64,000 nt of DNA, taken from NCBI GenBank assembly GCA_039621445.1, contig CP154955.1, positions 37,427,123 to 37,491,122 of the forward strand, given 5' to 3'. This document shows positions 43,195 to 54,024 of the stretch, piece after piece (position 1 is the first letter of the stretch; the number at the start of each line of letters is the position of its first letter). This stretch comes from Euglena gracilis (taxonomy: Eukaryota; Euglenida; Euglenophyceae; Euglenales). The notes under the pieces were generated by a model. That model was not told the origin of the DNA and did not search any database. It saw nothing but the letters and a program-made list of their open reading frames with translations. A program made the translations under genes and the position numbers.

Positions 43195-43810
43195 TTGGAG
43201 AGACAACAATTTTACACGGGATCCTGCACTTTGCGTAACCCGCATGGAACTTTTGGTCCAAGCGGAAATCGGAACACAATATTTTTCTACCAAATGCAAA
43301 ATTTTGGTCAACACAAGGTGTCACATACCCCGTCTCTTTCGAACGGGATTAATTCCCAACTCCCTCCTGGTGAAAGCCACGTATCCCGTCAAAATTATGA
43401 CTGCTGACAACAGCCCCATGTGCGGTGGTGACTTGGGATGGTTTTTGGACATACTCCTCCCCATCATCAACAAGCACCACTCACAACCCCCACACATACA
43501 AAATTGTCTGGGTACCTGGAGTTACCAATTCGTGTATCCGCGGGTCTGACGTAACTTTGGGCTTTCCGTTCTTGCGTCAGAACCGCCTGGTTGTGGACTG
43601 CCCCTCCCTCGGTTTGCGCAGTACTTCACGCACACAACCCACACCACCAAATTTCTCCCCCAAGGTAGCTTACCAGATGCCCCCCGCCTTTCCACAACGT
43701 TTTCTACAACCGAAAACACCGTTTCCTACGCCAGGGGTAAAGAGAAAGCTGCCCCACTACCCACTACACTTTTACCGCACGTTTCCCATGCGGTAGGGAA
43801 AGCGAGTAGC
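43195..43810 (+). pseudogene. element 1 retropepsin-like protease (copy A)
   Basis: Reads KILVNTRCHIPRLFRTGLIP, KIMTADNSPMCGGDLG and, frameshifted, SDVTLGFPFLRQNRLVVDC. These match retropepsin landmarks (LVDTGa.i, the flap region, and d.iLG.pFL). The catalytic DTG is NTR here, so the enzyme is dead; copy B keeps VDTG at the same place. Confidence 0.7.
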
Positions 43811-44560
43811 TTAACCCCCCAAGTTTCACCGGGTCCCAAGGTGAAAGCCCGAAGACCTGAAGTTACAACGGTGTCGAGTAGCCCCCCAGCCGCACAACTT
43901 TTACGTTTTACACCAGGCGTCTCGATTTTGGACAGTCCTGTACACCCCCCAGCAGCTACACCTTCGAACGCCCCCATACACACACTACACACGACTGAAA
44001 TGCACTACCAAACCGACACTTCCTTCCAATGCGCACATTGTCGGAGAATTTCCACACAACCTGGTTTTGATTGTGGATGTATTGTTGAAACTTCCAAACT
44101 AATCGCTTTACTCAACAACCAGAGTACACTTGGTACCGGAACCAATACCGAGCTTACCCTGACAGCTGAACGAGAACACAACTCACCGGTTTGTTCCCCG
44201 TTGTGTGTTGAAGTACATCGACAACTGGACAAACGCGCAATCGCGTCCCTCTTCAGAATCGCGAGAATCGCACACGAGGACCTCCAATGGCAGAAAGCCA
44301 ATCTCTCTGACCCCGAATGGCAGAATGCCAACCCATCCAATGTCCTGAGTACTAAAAGCAGAATGCCAACAATAATTGTACTCCTTACAATACACCTGAT
44401 ACACTTGGTACAATCTTTGATGAAGTGTCTTTGGACACACCGCATTACCGATGTGGCTCGGTAAACTGAGTTTCAGCCGTCCACAGGACTGAAACCGCGA
44501 CAGTTTTCGCGAAACACGTCTGGAATGCCTTCAGTTTTGGACAATATCGCATTTTGGAAA
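43811..44560 (+). pseudogene. element 1 linker with Cys/His motif (copy A)
   Basis: Frame 43,841-44,464 reads ...TSFQCAHCRRISTQPGFDCG and later QWQKANLSDPEWQNA repeats. C-x2-C...C-x-C resembles a small zinc ribbon. The counterpart in copy B is 55,068-55,440. Function unknown. Confidence 0.5.
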
Positions 44561-44837
44561 TCTGGTTTTCCAAAATAGCGCAAATCGCGAAGTCGATGGA
44601 CCTACAATTGGAGATTGACGCATTCTCGTCCAAAGCACATTCTCGTTTATCCAATTACTGGTCAAGCCATACAAACGCGTTTGATAAGTTTTGGGGTGAT
44701 GTGGTCCTAAGGCTACACCCACCTCTGAAACTTATGTTGTTGTTGACAAGATCCTTCGGGATCAAGCACGCGGTGTGCTACTTATTCCTATAAATCCCGA
44801 AGCAGAATGGTTACAACAACTGACGTATGTCACTTTT
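44561..44837 (+). pseudogene. element 1 Dam-like domain (copy A)
   Basis: Reads LQLEIDAFSSKAHSRLSNYW and VVLRLHPPLKL, then (new frame) VLLIPINPEAEWLQQLT. The same layout as Dam-like N6-adenine methyltransferases (vDaFas..n....yws...W...vw.nPP..l...v..ki......livP....eW), but the catalytic N-P-P-Y/W is H-P-P-L, so probably a structural relic. Frameshifted in copy A between HPPL and LLIP; intact in copy B. Confidence 0.55.
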
Positions 44838-46209
44838 CAGTGGTGGGATATATTGAATGACACTTGCTTGTTCGAACACTTTTGCGGTGTCATGTTACCA
44901 CCGTTGAAAGAAATCATTTTTCGTGTTTGTTTCTTTGATGCATTCGGAGCTGTTGACCAAATTGACAAATTGCTACGGGAAAAAGACCACACTGACAAAT
45001 TCCTACAGAATAAAAGTCAGAATGACCAAACATACCAACTATCCGCAGTGATAGAAAGCGGTGGGCAACATCCCAAATCACAAGAACTATGTACAAAGGT
45101 CAATCGCGAATTCAGTGATGTTTTAGAACATCCTGTCTATGCGCATGACATAGATCCTGCAATTCGAGGACCTTTTGGTGTCTGTAAAATCGAACTCAAA
45201 GAAGCTGCACGGCCCATGCACCGAAAATTCCTTCGCTGTTCAGGCGAAAGAGAACAAGCTCTCAATACAATGATCGAAAAACGGATTGAAGGAAAATGGA
45301 TCATACCCTCAAAAAGCGAGTGTACCTCACAAGCTTTTGTTGTACCCAAGCCTCCCGATGCTTTTGGAGAGAAGAAGTGGAGACTTGTGCTGGATCACCG
45401 ATACTTGAACTCACAGAAAAAAGACGATCCATTTCGTTACCACTTATCGAATGATTACAAAACAAGCGGAAAATCGCCTCTGGCCTATTTTCGACTTAGA
45501 GGATTGTTTTTACCAGATGCACTTACACCCTGACTCACAACCATACACCTCATTTGTAACCTCCCGTGGAGTTTACCAATGGACGGTGTTACCAATGGGT
45601 GTTAAGAATGGCCCAGCCATGTTACAAAGAATGATACAATGGATTTTACAAGACTCACCGTTTGCAATGGTATACGTTGGTGACGTGCCGATTGGCACAC
45701 CTCGTCCACTTACAAATTCGGGCAGTGATATCCTTAATATTCACTACCGTGATATACGTTCCGTACTGACAACGTTTCAAAAACATTTGCTTTTTGTCAA
45801 AGGTACAAAAATGTATTTGTTTCGCGAAACAATAAAATTTTGTGGACACCCTTTTAACAACGGACAAAGTAGAGCATCTCCAAGCAAACTCGATGCTTTT
45901 AAGAAGTGGACACCTCAAGATATCAAGACAATCACCCATTTTAAATACTTTTTGCGTTTAGCGCAGTATTACGCGATTTACAAGAAGGGTTTCGCGAAAA
46001 TCGCGGTACCACTGGCGCGACAACTCAAAAATAGCGCTCCTGACAATGAAAAGATACAATGGGATGATCCAATGCGAGAATCGCTAACGACAGTTAAACA
46101 AATGATGTTGGACAACGTTGTACTTGACATTAGCCGACCCGTACAAACCATACGTACTGGAGGTCGACAGCAGCGACTATGCTGTCGGCGGTGTGTTGAG
46201 TCAACGTAA
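44838..46209 (+). pseudogene. element 1 reverse transcriptase (copy A)
   Basis: Fingers: IIPSKSECTSQAFVVPKP and KKWRLVLDHRYLNSQKKDDP. After a +1 frame change near 45,450, shared with copy B: IFDLEDCFYQMHLHPDSQPY, WTVLPMGVKNGPAML, and the active site FAMVYVGDVPIG (~45,665-45,690). The catalytic Y-x-D-D is Y-V-G-D, so RT is inactive; copy B has YIDD. The connection domain continues (FCGHPFNNGQSRASPSKL, FLRLAQYYAIY). The frame ends in a copy-A-specific shift at 46,140-46,209. Confidence 0.85.
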
Positions 46210-46471
46210 CTCGTCCAATGAACTGCGCCCTGCAGCATTCTTCAGTAGAAAGCTACAAGGTGAAGACGGAAAAGGACAAGTCAAATGGAGCATACGAGAA
46301 AAGGAGACGTATGCCATTGTCCTTATCCTACAAAACTTCCGAAGTTGGGTCGCCAGTTCACTCGTAATAATACTAGTGTTGACACACCATGAGTCTCTTC
46401 AACACTGTTACACCGAAGACTTGAACAAAGCCATGTCCTCTGTTGGCCGAAGATGCCGTTGACACGAATTT
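46118..46471 (+). pseudogene. element 1 RNase H (copy A)
   Basis: Reads VLEVDSSDYAVGGVLSQRNS (first Asp), FFSRKLQGEDGKGQVKWSIR, EKETYAIVLILQNFR (Glu) and VLTHHESLQHCYTEDLNKAM. The usual T-D-H is T-H-H, so the third catalytic Asp is lost. A TGA (46,460-46,462) replaces the conserved Trp of GRRxRWHEFL. Both changes also occur in copy B. Confidence 0.82.
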
Positions 46472-47279
46472 TTGAGTCAATTCAACCTGATGGTAGTTTA
46501 CACACCAGGTTATACTCAAAAAGCGGCTGACCCACTCTCCCGTGCACCCTGGCATTACCCTGGTAACCCTGACGAGGGTGATGCCACGTTCCATGGAAGT
46601 CGCGAAGCCGAAGAATACGCAAGTCACGCAGACGCCGCTGACAACCTCCTTGACAAGTTTCCTGTCTCGCGGAATTGGCGGCGGATGCCGATAGCCCCTG
46701 TACGGGGAAAACGACAACGCGGCAGAAAGCCAGGCCCCCGCCGAGTTACGCGATCGAAATCTCCATCCCCTCTCTTTTTTCGCGAATGGGATTATTCCAA
46801 GAATGATTTTTACAATGATGTCGTACAAAGATTGCGTAATGGTGAATTGGTTGACAATTATGCCTTATCGCCTTTACGTTTGTTTTTCCGGAATGATACT
46901 GGTTACAAGTACTGCATACCCTGCGACTTGATTGATGACGTACTTTTCTGTTATCATGACAAAGGTCACCCTGGGGCCCCCAAACTTCTTTCTTTGGTGG
47001 ATCGCAGGTACTGTACAACCCTGACCGAAAAAGATTTGTGCAAGCGCTGTTTACAAATTTCGCAACGGTACCAAATTTGTCAAGCTATGAAACCGCGCAG
47101 AGGTACCCCCACTGGTACGTTGGACTTCTTCCCCGTACCAAACGACATTTTTACATCCCTCTGCATGTAATTTTTGGAACTTGAACCTTGCAAAGGGACA
47201 GATCACAAAATTTACGATTACGTTCTTGTTGTCGTCTGTCGGTTGAGTGGGTACATTGTAGCCATTCCATGCCAGAAAA
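46472..47279 (+). pseudogene. element 1 RNase H tail and integrase N-terminus (copy A)
   Basis: LSQFNLMVVYTPG..QKAADPLSR (end of the RNase H region), a linker, then the integrase HHCC zinc-binding domain: CYHDKGHPGAPKLLSLVDRR and LCKRCLQISQRYQICQAMKP. After a stop at 47,168-47,170 the frame goes on to YDYVLVVVCRLSGYIVAIPC (first Asp of the integrase core) and is cut off at 47,279. Confidence 0.82.
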
Positions 47280-47355
47280 CGCTGCGATCTCGCTTGCTTC
47301 GGTGCCGGCGATGACCCATCGGGGGTCGTCGTGGAGCTGGAGTGCATCCCGCCAG
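47280..47355. repeat. 76-bp element-2 protease fragment at the palindrome centre
   Basis: 75 of 76 bases equal 56,442-56,517 in the same orientation (the only visible difference is C/T at 47,350/56,512). In element 2 this encodes the end of the protease (DDPRWVIAGTEASEIAALS on minus). It lies exactly between the truncated end of copy A and the end of ORF3 of copy B. Confidence 0.9.
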
Positions 47356-50300
47356 ATTAGATGATGCAGCCGTTGTAGGTTGTTCAGCTGCAGACTGCGC
47401 TGCCTCGGGCTCCGCCGGTTGGGGTTCAGGGAGTTTTATACGTGGTCGCAGACGGAAGTTTTGCCATCCGACAAATTTGTTCCCTCCCGATCCGCGAGGA
47501 AGCCAGTCCAGTATCGGGATGGCCAACCTATCCTTACTTTTACGTTTGCCCTTGAAAAATGAGGCAAAGTCCTCTCTTCGGAGGGTTTCGCCAAACGGGA
47601 GTTTGATGTACTTCCGTTTTCCGTCCTCGTCCCATTCCGGTCGAAGAGGAAGGTATTCGTGTGGGAGTTGTTGTTTTGGGTTAAAAAAATTGTAGTTTTC
47701 CAGAGCATAGGACACCCATGCTCTCCATTGGAACGTCTGCATGTGCAGAAGCATTTGTCGGTGGTTTCGTCTGGCGTATCCGATTTCCCTAACTTCGAGG
47801 GGATTGTGGCTGATGTGTCCAAGTAGTCGTCGTTGTTGTTGGGCGTCCGCCCATTCCCGTTGGTGGGGCTGCGCCCTTTGTGCGGTTGGGCGGTCGGTTG
47901 TCCGACCGCGCCCACCAAGCCGCAGAAGTCCACCGGGAACTTGTGGAGGCAGTGGGTGCACCAAACGACGAATTTTGTGGGAATCTCAGGTCGATTCCGA
48001 CCACTTGGAAGTGGGTGCCGTAGTGTTCGTTGAGAAATTGTATACGCTTCGGAAGTGGGAATACTTCCCATTGTATGCCTTGTGTTCCGATTTCTCGGAT
48101 ATTGTCGAACAAATGTCTTCAGTGCGTCAAGGGATGATTCCCATCCGTATTGTAGCTTTGGATGTGGCAAGTAGTGCGCTTTGCTGGCGGGCATTGCAAA
48201 TAAACCGAAGTTCAAGCAGTGAAATCCGAGCCAGAAAAGTAATTGCCAGAAACCCGGCAAATTGTCGATGCCATCCTGGCTTTCTGAACAGGAAATTGTA
48301 CCGTCGAAGAAAAAGCCACGGGCTTTTTCCTTGTAGAGTTTGACCATGTGGTAATGTACTTCAGGAGCAACAATCCAAGGGTGTTGTTCCTCATAGTACT
48401 CGTGTATAATTGTATAACATCCGTATGAGATCCGGAACAGATGGTCAATCATAAATTGTACGTCCAGGTCGTAACCCGGTTGTGAGCCTTCGCTCTTTCC
48501 TTTGCCTTTCTGGCCTTTGTGTCCTTTTGCGGCTTCGCGCTCTTGTTCATTCCAACGGTATGCACCGTCTTTTCGGAATGCTCGTGTTTTTCTCCACATT
48601 GTAACGGTTACACCAGCCGTGTAATGTCCAGGAATGTCATTGGACGGTTTGCCTGGACGCAGTTGGTGAAACATTTCGTATAAAGATTGTTGTACGTTGG
48701 GCGGGATCGGCAGGTCATCGCTTTCCTGACGATCACGTGGCGCCTGCGCGCTTTGTGGATCGTCGTCCAAACGACGACGTTGTGTGTCTGGCGTTGGACG
48801 TGTTTGTGGTGGTGTTGCAAACTCCGGTCCACGCGGACGTTTGCACGCGTCAACGTTGTATTGTTTTGCTGGGCCCGTCAAATGTTGTAGAGCCTCCTTG
48901 TAGGTGGCGCGTTGTGCTGGCGACTCAAACCTGGGTTGACCCGAGAAAGGTTGTCCCGGTTCAACAGGTGGTTGCGTCTGTCCAGCCGAAGCCGGTTGTG
49001 AATGTGTCGTGACAGGTGGTGCTCGAACAGGAATTGCAGATTGTGCGGTTGCTTTTGCACGTGCCGAGTGCGCGGCTTGAGCAGTGCTGTCCTGTTCTCT
49101 CTTTAGGTACAGGTTGGTTTGAACCTGCTGCTGATGCGGCAGGCTGCGTAGATGTTGATTGCGTAGTCGAAACTGCTTGTACCGGTTTTGTTTGTGGTGC
49201 CGGAGAAGGTTGAGCTACTGGCGGCACAAGAATCGACGCCGAAGCGAGTTGTTCCATTGGACCAGGTGGTTATGGAGGGGCATTCACATGCAAAACTTCG
49301 GGTAGTGCCCAGGTGGGTATACCCACAAATTTGGAGTTTGGACCAATGCCATCCATTATCACTTCTTTTACGTTTATGCCTCCCAAATCAGATCCAAGTT
49401 CGTAAATTTTGTCAAGCGGAAGATATTGTTCGCCTTTGGTTGTGTAAGCGAAATCCGCAGTTGGTTGTACTCGTTTATAGTGAATATTGACCACAATGGG
49501 ACGCAGGGGGTTTTATCCGACAACCCGTATCGCTGTCGGTTCTGGCAACGGTACGGCGGGGGTTGTCGGTGGTTGCGGTTGAGATTGGTTGAGTTTGTAC
49601 GGGCTGTTGTGGTCGAGGGGCTGGTTCAGGTGGTTCGTTTGTTTCCATGGTATACTCCGGCTCTGATTCTGCCGTTGTATACTCGTCATAAGGCTCTTCG
49701 GCCATCTCGTCGATATAGTTGTTGTATGGATCTTCGTCCTCCATATTGTGATTGCATACCAGCCTCCCAGTTCCGAGTGGGCGTGGTAAGTGTATTGGTT
49801 CTTGCATTTGGACATCACCTATCTCACTTTCTGTGAGTTCAGGAGCATGGAGGCGCATGTGTTCCGCGTAAGCACCCACTGGGTGCACACCGTGGAGCAC
49901 AGGCGGAACCAGGACTCCCAGGTCCCTGAGGGTTACGTTCTCTGGAAATCTGGATTCTCCGGGTTGGAAAAAGATTCTACCTGCTATCGTACTCTGGGAC
50001 CACATGTCCCAGGTGGCGATAGGTTTGTTGGCGATTGCAAGCAATTGTCGGCAGTACGAATCCCACATCACTCGGACGAAGTGATCCGGTCTATCGTCTG
50101 CGCACGTTAAGAATTGTATCTGTTGAAGCCGTTGTCAGTTCACCCATGTACTTGGGAAACCGAGGCATAACGGGAGCGGCATACTGCCTTTGTGGAGGTT
50201 CTGGTTGTGTGGCATACTGTAGTTGTGGGGGTTGTGTGGCATACTGCCCCTGTGGAAGTTGTGCAGCATAGTGCCCTTGTGGCGGTTGTGCGGGGTAATA

Positions 50301-50870
50301 ACGACCACGAAGTTTTTCAGCCAATTGTCATTGTTCATACTCCACATACTGTTGTTCTACCGCCGCGAAAGCAGCGCGTTGGCTACTGCTACTGGCCAGA
50401 TCGTATCTCCTTGGGGGCCGCGGTTGCGGCACCGCAAACTGTTCATAGGCAGATTCCGTTTGTTGTGGAATCATAGGTTGAGATTGTATGCCACAAAGCG
50501 TAATTTGTTCTGGGGCAACCTGCGGAACCGCATGTTGAGTCACAGGGGGATATGCCACTACGAGCCTTCCTGCCGGAGCAGCTTGTACCTGAGGGGCTGC
50601 CACTGCGGGCCTTGCTGCCGAAGCTGCTTGTACATGCCGAACGGGGACTTTCCCTCCACGAGGGTGCGGGTGAGGGGGTCCTCCCGTAGGAGGTTGTCCA
50701 CGGGTAACATACGGTTGGGAGGATGGGGTCCAGGTCTCTTTCCTCCAGCATCCATCTTTAGAAATAACAAATAAGAGCAAGTACTGAGCTGTGGAGAAAC
50801 AGAGAAGTAAGGCATTGTACGATAACATTGTACGCATGCGACCAAGTGTACACACACACAAAAATATTCG
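47356..50870 (-). pseudogene. element 1 ORF3, long 3' protein of unknown function (copy B)
   Basis: ~3.5 kb of minus-strand coding sequence after the chromodomain, in at least five frames joined by shifts. In order: QPMIPQQTESAYEQFAVPQP; a QYA-type repeat (PPQGHYAAQLPQGQYATQPP); ANKPIATWDMWSQSTIAGRI; an acidic stretch (EDEDPYNNYIDEMAEEPYDE); a Ser/Thr/Pro-rich part; then a 210-residue better-ordered part (48,881-48,200) with MFHQLRPGKPSNDIPGHYTA, a GQKGKGK linker and a hydrophobic segment FWQLLFWLGFHCLNFGLFAM; finally IGYARRNHRQMLLHMQTFQW and LRPEWDEDGKRKYIKLPFGE. No domain recognised. The position 3' of integrase is where env-like or accessory ORFs sit; the one hydrophobic segment is compatible with, but does not prove, a membrane protein. 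Confidence 0.6.
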
Positions 50871-51076
50871 TACGTTTGCACTAATTGTAAAATAAAAATT
50901 GTAGCTCCAAGCGTAAAAATGTTTGGCCCAGGACCGTAGTCCTTTAGCGAAAAGTCCTTCGCTAGGGACAAAATGGTTTGGCAACGGCCCATCATACATT
51001 TTGGCATCCGCCCATTATACATTTTGTCGAAAGTCCACGCTATGGACAAATATTGGACATCTTTGTACATCCTCCC

Positions 51077-51502
51077 TTAGAAGGTATTTACAGAAATGTC
51101 AATGTTGTTTCGTTTGCTACATAGTTTCCAGTCTTGTTTGATATAACCAACAAAACAAGTTGCAGGTTCCCAGGTGTCCTCTTCAGGACCATAGCCTTTC
51201 CACCTCACCTTCCAGTAATGTATACCCCTGTCTACCTTGGGGTCGAGGATTTTGTCGACGACAAAATCATCTGTTTCCGGCAGTTTTGCCCGTGGTTTGA
51301 AGTAGAGGCGGGGTATTGCTTTACCGTTTGGTGGAATCAGGTATGGTTTGAAGTCATCCACGTGTACATCATCGACACCGTTGGGTAAAGGGACTTTATA
51401 GCGCCCACTTGTACCCAACCGGTCAAGGATCTCACATGGTCCGATCCAGAGGGGGTCCAACTGCGTGGATTGCATGCGGGTTCTACTGTTCCGAACCCAC
51501 AC
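51077..51502 (-). CDS. element 1 integrase C-terminus: GPY/F domain and chromodomain
   Basis: 142 codons. Residues ~15-55: [20 protein letters not shown] and HVDDFKPYL, the GPY/F module of Ty3/gypsy integrases. Residues ~76-125: [20 protein letters not shown] then [17 protein letters not shown], a canonical chromodomain with its aromatic cage positions (Y/W/W). Such chromodomains direct integration to particular chromatin, and define chromoviruses. Intact over this length. Confidence 0.9.
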   Translation of the reverse strand: MWVRNSRTRMQSTQLDPLWIGPCEILDRLGTSGRYKVPLPNGVDDVHVDDFKPYLIPPNGKAIPRLYFKPRAKLPETDDFVVDKILDPKVDRGIHYWKVRWKGYGPEEDTWEPATCFVGYIKQDWKLCSKRNNIDISVNTF

Positions 51503-51530
51503 GCGGTCACCTGGGTTGTATATCGGTGAT

Positions 51531-52080
51531 TTATACTGTTGTAAAATTTGGTTTTTTTTGTAAGTGTATAGCGACTACGCGCTTTTGTACATCCGTGCGC
51601 AAGGTTTCTACTTCAGAGAACCATGTTTCGCAACTCACGCTAGGACGAGCGGGTCGTTTTGACGGGATGTCGCCCATGGCTGGGGGGTCTCGTCCGAAGA
51701 CGATTTTGTACGGTGAGTATTGTAATATCAGACCCGGTAGGGTGTTAATATAAAATAAACACCAGGGTAATACTTGTAGCCAGGCATTGTGTGATTCGGC
51801 CAGTGAAAGTCGTAGCACGTTGACTACAGCTTTCACTGCCGCTTCAGCGCGACCATTTCCTTTTGGACGATAAACAATAGAAAAATGCTGCTCAATTCCA
51901 AGTAAACCGCAAAGAGTTGTAAAAAATCGAGAAGAAATCAAATGGTCTTGATCACTCACGATTTCATTCTGTAAACCCATGAGGCAAATGCATCTTTCTA
52001 AAAACATTTGTGCCAAAACTTGTGCTGTCAACCCTACTTTCTGGCATGGAAAGGCTACAATTTTCCCAATCAGCCAACAG
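51531..52080 (-). pseudogene. element 1 integrase catalytic core (copy B)
   Basis: DYVLVVVCWL (first Asp; near 52,090-52,060), then EIVSDQDHLISSRFFTTLCG (second Asp) and RPKGNGRAEAAVKAVVNVLR (Glu) at family spacing, then the LPWCLFYINTLPG region. The DDE triad appears present. A break in frame near 52,035-52,080 separates the first Asp from the rest. Confidence 0.82.
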
Positions 52081-52118
52081 ACGACAACAAGAACGTAATC
52101 GTAAATTTTGTCATCTGG

Positions 52119-52834
52119 TCATTTGCAAGGTTCAAGTTCCAGAAAATACATGCAGAGGGATGTTGAAATGTCATTTGGTACGGGGATGAAGTCCAACGTA
52201 CCAGGGGGGGTACCTCTGCGCGGTTTCACGTCTTGACAAATTTGGCACCGTTGCTGAATTGGCAAACAGCGCTTGTACAAATCTTTTCGGTCAGGGTTGT
52301 ATAGTATCTGCGACCCCCCAAAGAAAGAATTTTGGACCCCCCAGGGTGACAATGGTTGTGATAACATAAAAGTACGTCATCAACCAAGTCACAGGGCTGG
52401 TAACCAGTATCATTCCGAAAAATCAAACGTAAAGGCGATAAAGTAAAATTCTGAACCAATTCACCATTACGCAATCTTTGTACGACATCATTGTAAAAAT
52501 CATCCTTGGAATAATCCCATTCTCGAAAAAAGAGAGGGGACGGAGATTCTGATCGCGTAACTCGGCGGGGAACTGGAAATCTGCGGCGTTGTCGTTATCC
52601 CCGTACGGGGGCAATCGGCATCCGCCGCCAAATCCGCGAGACAGGAAAATTGTCAAGGAGGCTATCAGCGGCGTCTGCGCGCCTTGCGTATTCGTCGGCT
52701 TCGCGACTTCCGTGGAACGTGGCATCACCCTCGTCAGGGTTACCAGGGTAATGCCAGGGTGCACTGGAGAGTGGGTCAGCCGCTTTTGGAGTATAACCTG
52801 GTGTGTAAACTACCACCAGGTTGAATTGGCTCAA
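52119..52834 (-). pseudogene. element 1 RNase H tail and integrase HHCC domain (copy B)
   Basis: 52,834-52,595 gives SQFNLVVVYTPG..PKAADPLSS; after a shift the frame at 52,474-52,226 gives LRLIFRNDTGYQPCDLVDD and CYHNHCHPG, and 52,367-52,119 gives QPCD-type and RCQICQDVKPRRGTPPGTLD. Zinc ligands mostly retained. Equivalent to 46,472-47,170. Confidence 0.78.
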
Positions 52835-52843
52835 AAATTCGTG

Positions 52844-53686
52844 TCAACGGCATCTTCGGCCAACAGAGGACATGGCTTTGTTCAAGTCTTCGGTGTAACA
52901 GTGTTGGAGAGACTCATGGTGTGTCAACACTAGTATTATTACGAGTGAACTGGCGACCAAACTTCGGAATTTTTGTAGGATAAGGACAATGGCATACGTC
53001 TCCTTTTCTCGTATGCTCCATTTGACTTGTCCTTTTCCGTCTTCACCTTGTAGCTTTCTACTGAAGAATGCTGCAGGGCGCAGTTCATTGGACGAGTTAC
53101 GTTGACTCAACACACCGCCGACAGCATAGTCGCTGCTGTCGACCTCCAGTACGTATAGTTTGTACGGGTCGGCAATGTCAAGTACAACGTTGTCCAAAAT
53201 CAGTTGTTTAATTCTCGTTAGCGATTCTCGCATTGTAACATCCCATTGTATCTTTTTATTGTCAGGGGCGCCGTTTTTGAGCTGTAGTGTCAGTGGTACC
53301 GCGATTTTCGCGAAATCCTTCATGTACATCGCGTAATACTGCGCTGAACCTAGAAATCCTTTTAAATGGGTGATTGTCTTGATGCTGTGACGTGTCCACT
53401 TCTTAATAGCTGCAAGTTTGCTTGGAGATGCTCTACTTTGTCCGTTATTAAGAGGGTGTCCACAAAATTTTTTCGTTTCGCGAAACAAATGCATTTCCGC
53501 ACCTTTGACGAAAAGGAAATGTGTTTGAAACGTTGTCAGTACAGAACGTATATCACGGTAGTGAATATCAAGTATTTCACTACCCGAATTTGTAAGTGGT
53601 GGAGGTGTGCCAATCGGCACGTCATCAATATATACCATTGCAAACGGTAAGTCTCGTAACATCCATTGTATCATTCTTTGAAACAT
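52844..53686 (-). pseudogene. element 1 RT active site, connection and RNase H (copy B)
   Basis: A 280-codon open frame: FAMVYIDDVPIGTPPPLTNS (intact YIDD), KFCGHPLNNGQSRASPSKLA, FLGSAQYYAMYMKDFAKIAV, then RNase H (VLEVDSSDYAVGGVLSQ, EKETYAIVLILQKF, VLTHHESLQ). Ends at TGA (52,844-52,846) in place of the conserved Trp, as in copy A. RT could in principle be competent here, but upstream frames are broken. Confidence 0.85.
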
Positions 53687-54024
53687 TCTTTACACCCATT
53701 GGTAACACCGTCCATTGGTAAACTCTGCGGGTGGTTACAAATGCGGTGTATGGTTGTGAGTCAGGGTGTAAGTGCATATGGTGAAAACAATCCTCGAAGT
53801 CGAAAATCGACCAGAGGCGGTTTTCCGCTTGTTTTGTAATCATTCGATAAGTGGTAACGAAATGGATCGTCTTTTTTCTGTGATTTCAAGTATCGGTAAT
53901 CCAGCACAAGTCTCCACTTCTTCTCTCCAAAAGGATCGGGAGGCTTGGGTACAACAAAAGCCCGTGAGGTACACTCGCTTTTTGAGGGTATGATCCATTT
54001 TCTCTCAATCAGTTTTTCGATCAC
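53625..54024 (-). pseudogene. element 1 RT fingers/palm start (copy B)
   Basis: 54,024-53,761: EKLIERKWIIPSKSECTSRA, KKWRLVLDYRYLKSQKKDDP; then frame change; 53,843-53,625: IFDFEDCFHHMHLHPDSQPY and WTVLPMGVKN. The same +1 change at 'SN|DYKT to ITKQAENRLW' as in copy A; a second shift after MGVKN is specific to B. Confidence 0.82.

Larger units (their letters stand above)
39755..47279 (+). mobile_element. element 1 copy A: chromodomain-type Ty3-like retroelement, 3'-truncated
   Basis: Gag, protease, Dam-like, RT, RNase H and the integrase N-terminus occur in order on the plus strand, broken by frameshifts. Homology with copy B (minus, 63,541 down to ~52,036) covers about 7 kb at roughly 90% protein identity by eye. 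It stops after IVAIPCQK (47,279), in the first part of the integrase core, directly against a 76-bp fragment of element 2. No LTR recognised at either end. The 5' 370 bp (39,755-40,126) have no counterpart in copy B. Confidence 0.85.

Noticed and set aside
45440-45460. Programmed +1 frameshift in RT
   Set aside because: Shared by both copies, but lies inside the RT domain, with no known shifting signal recognised; shared ancestral damage is simpler. Kept only as a testable alternative.
48608-49257. Plus-strand Trp/Val/Cys-rich frames opposite ORF3
   Set aside because: Antisense of Pro/Gln/Thr-rich ORF3 sequence; no motif.
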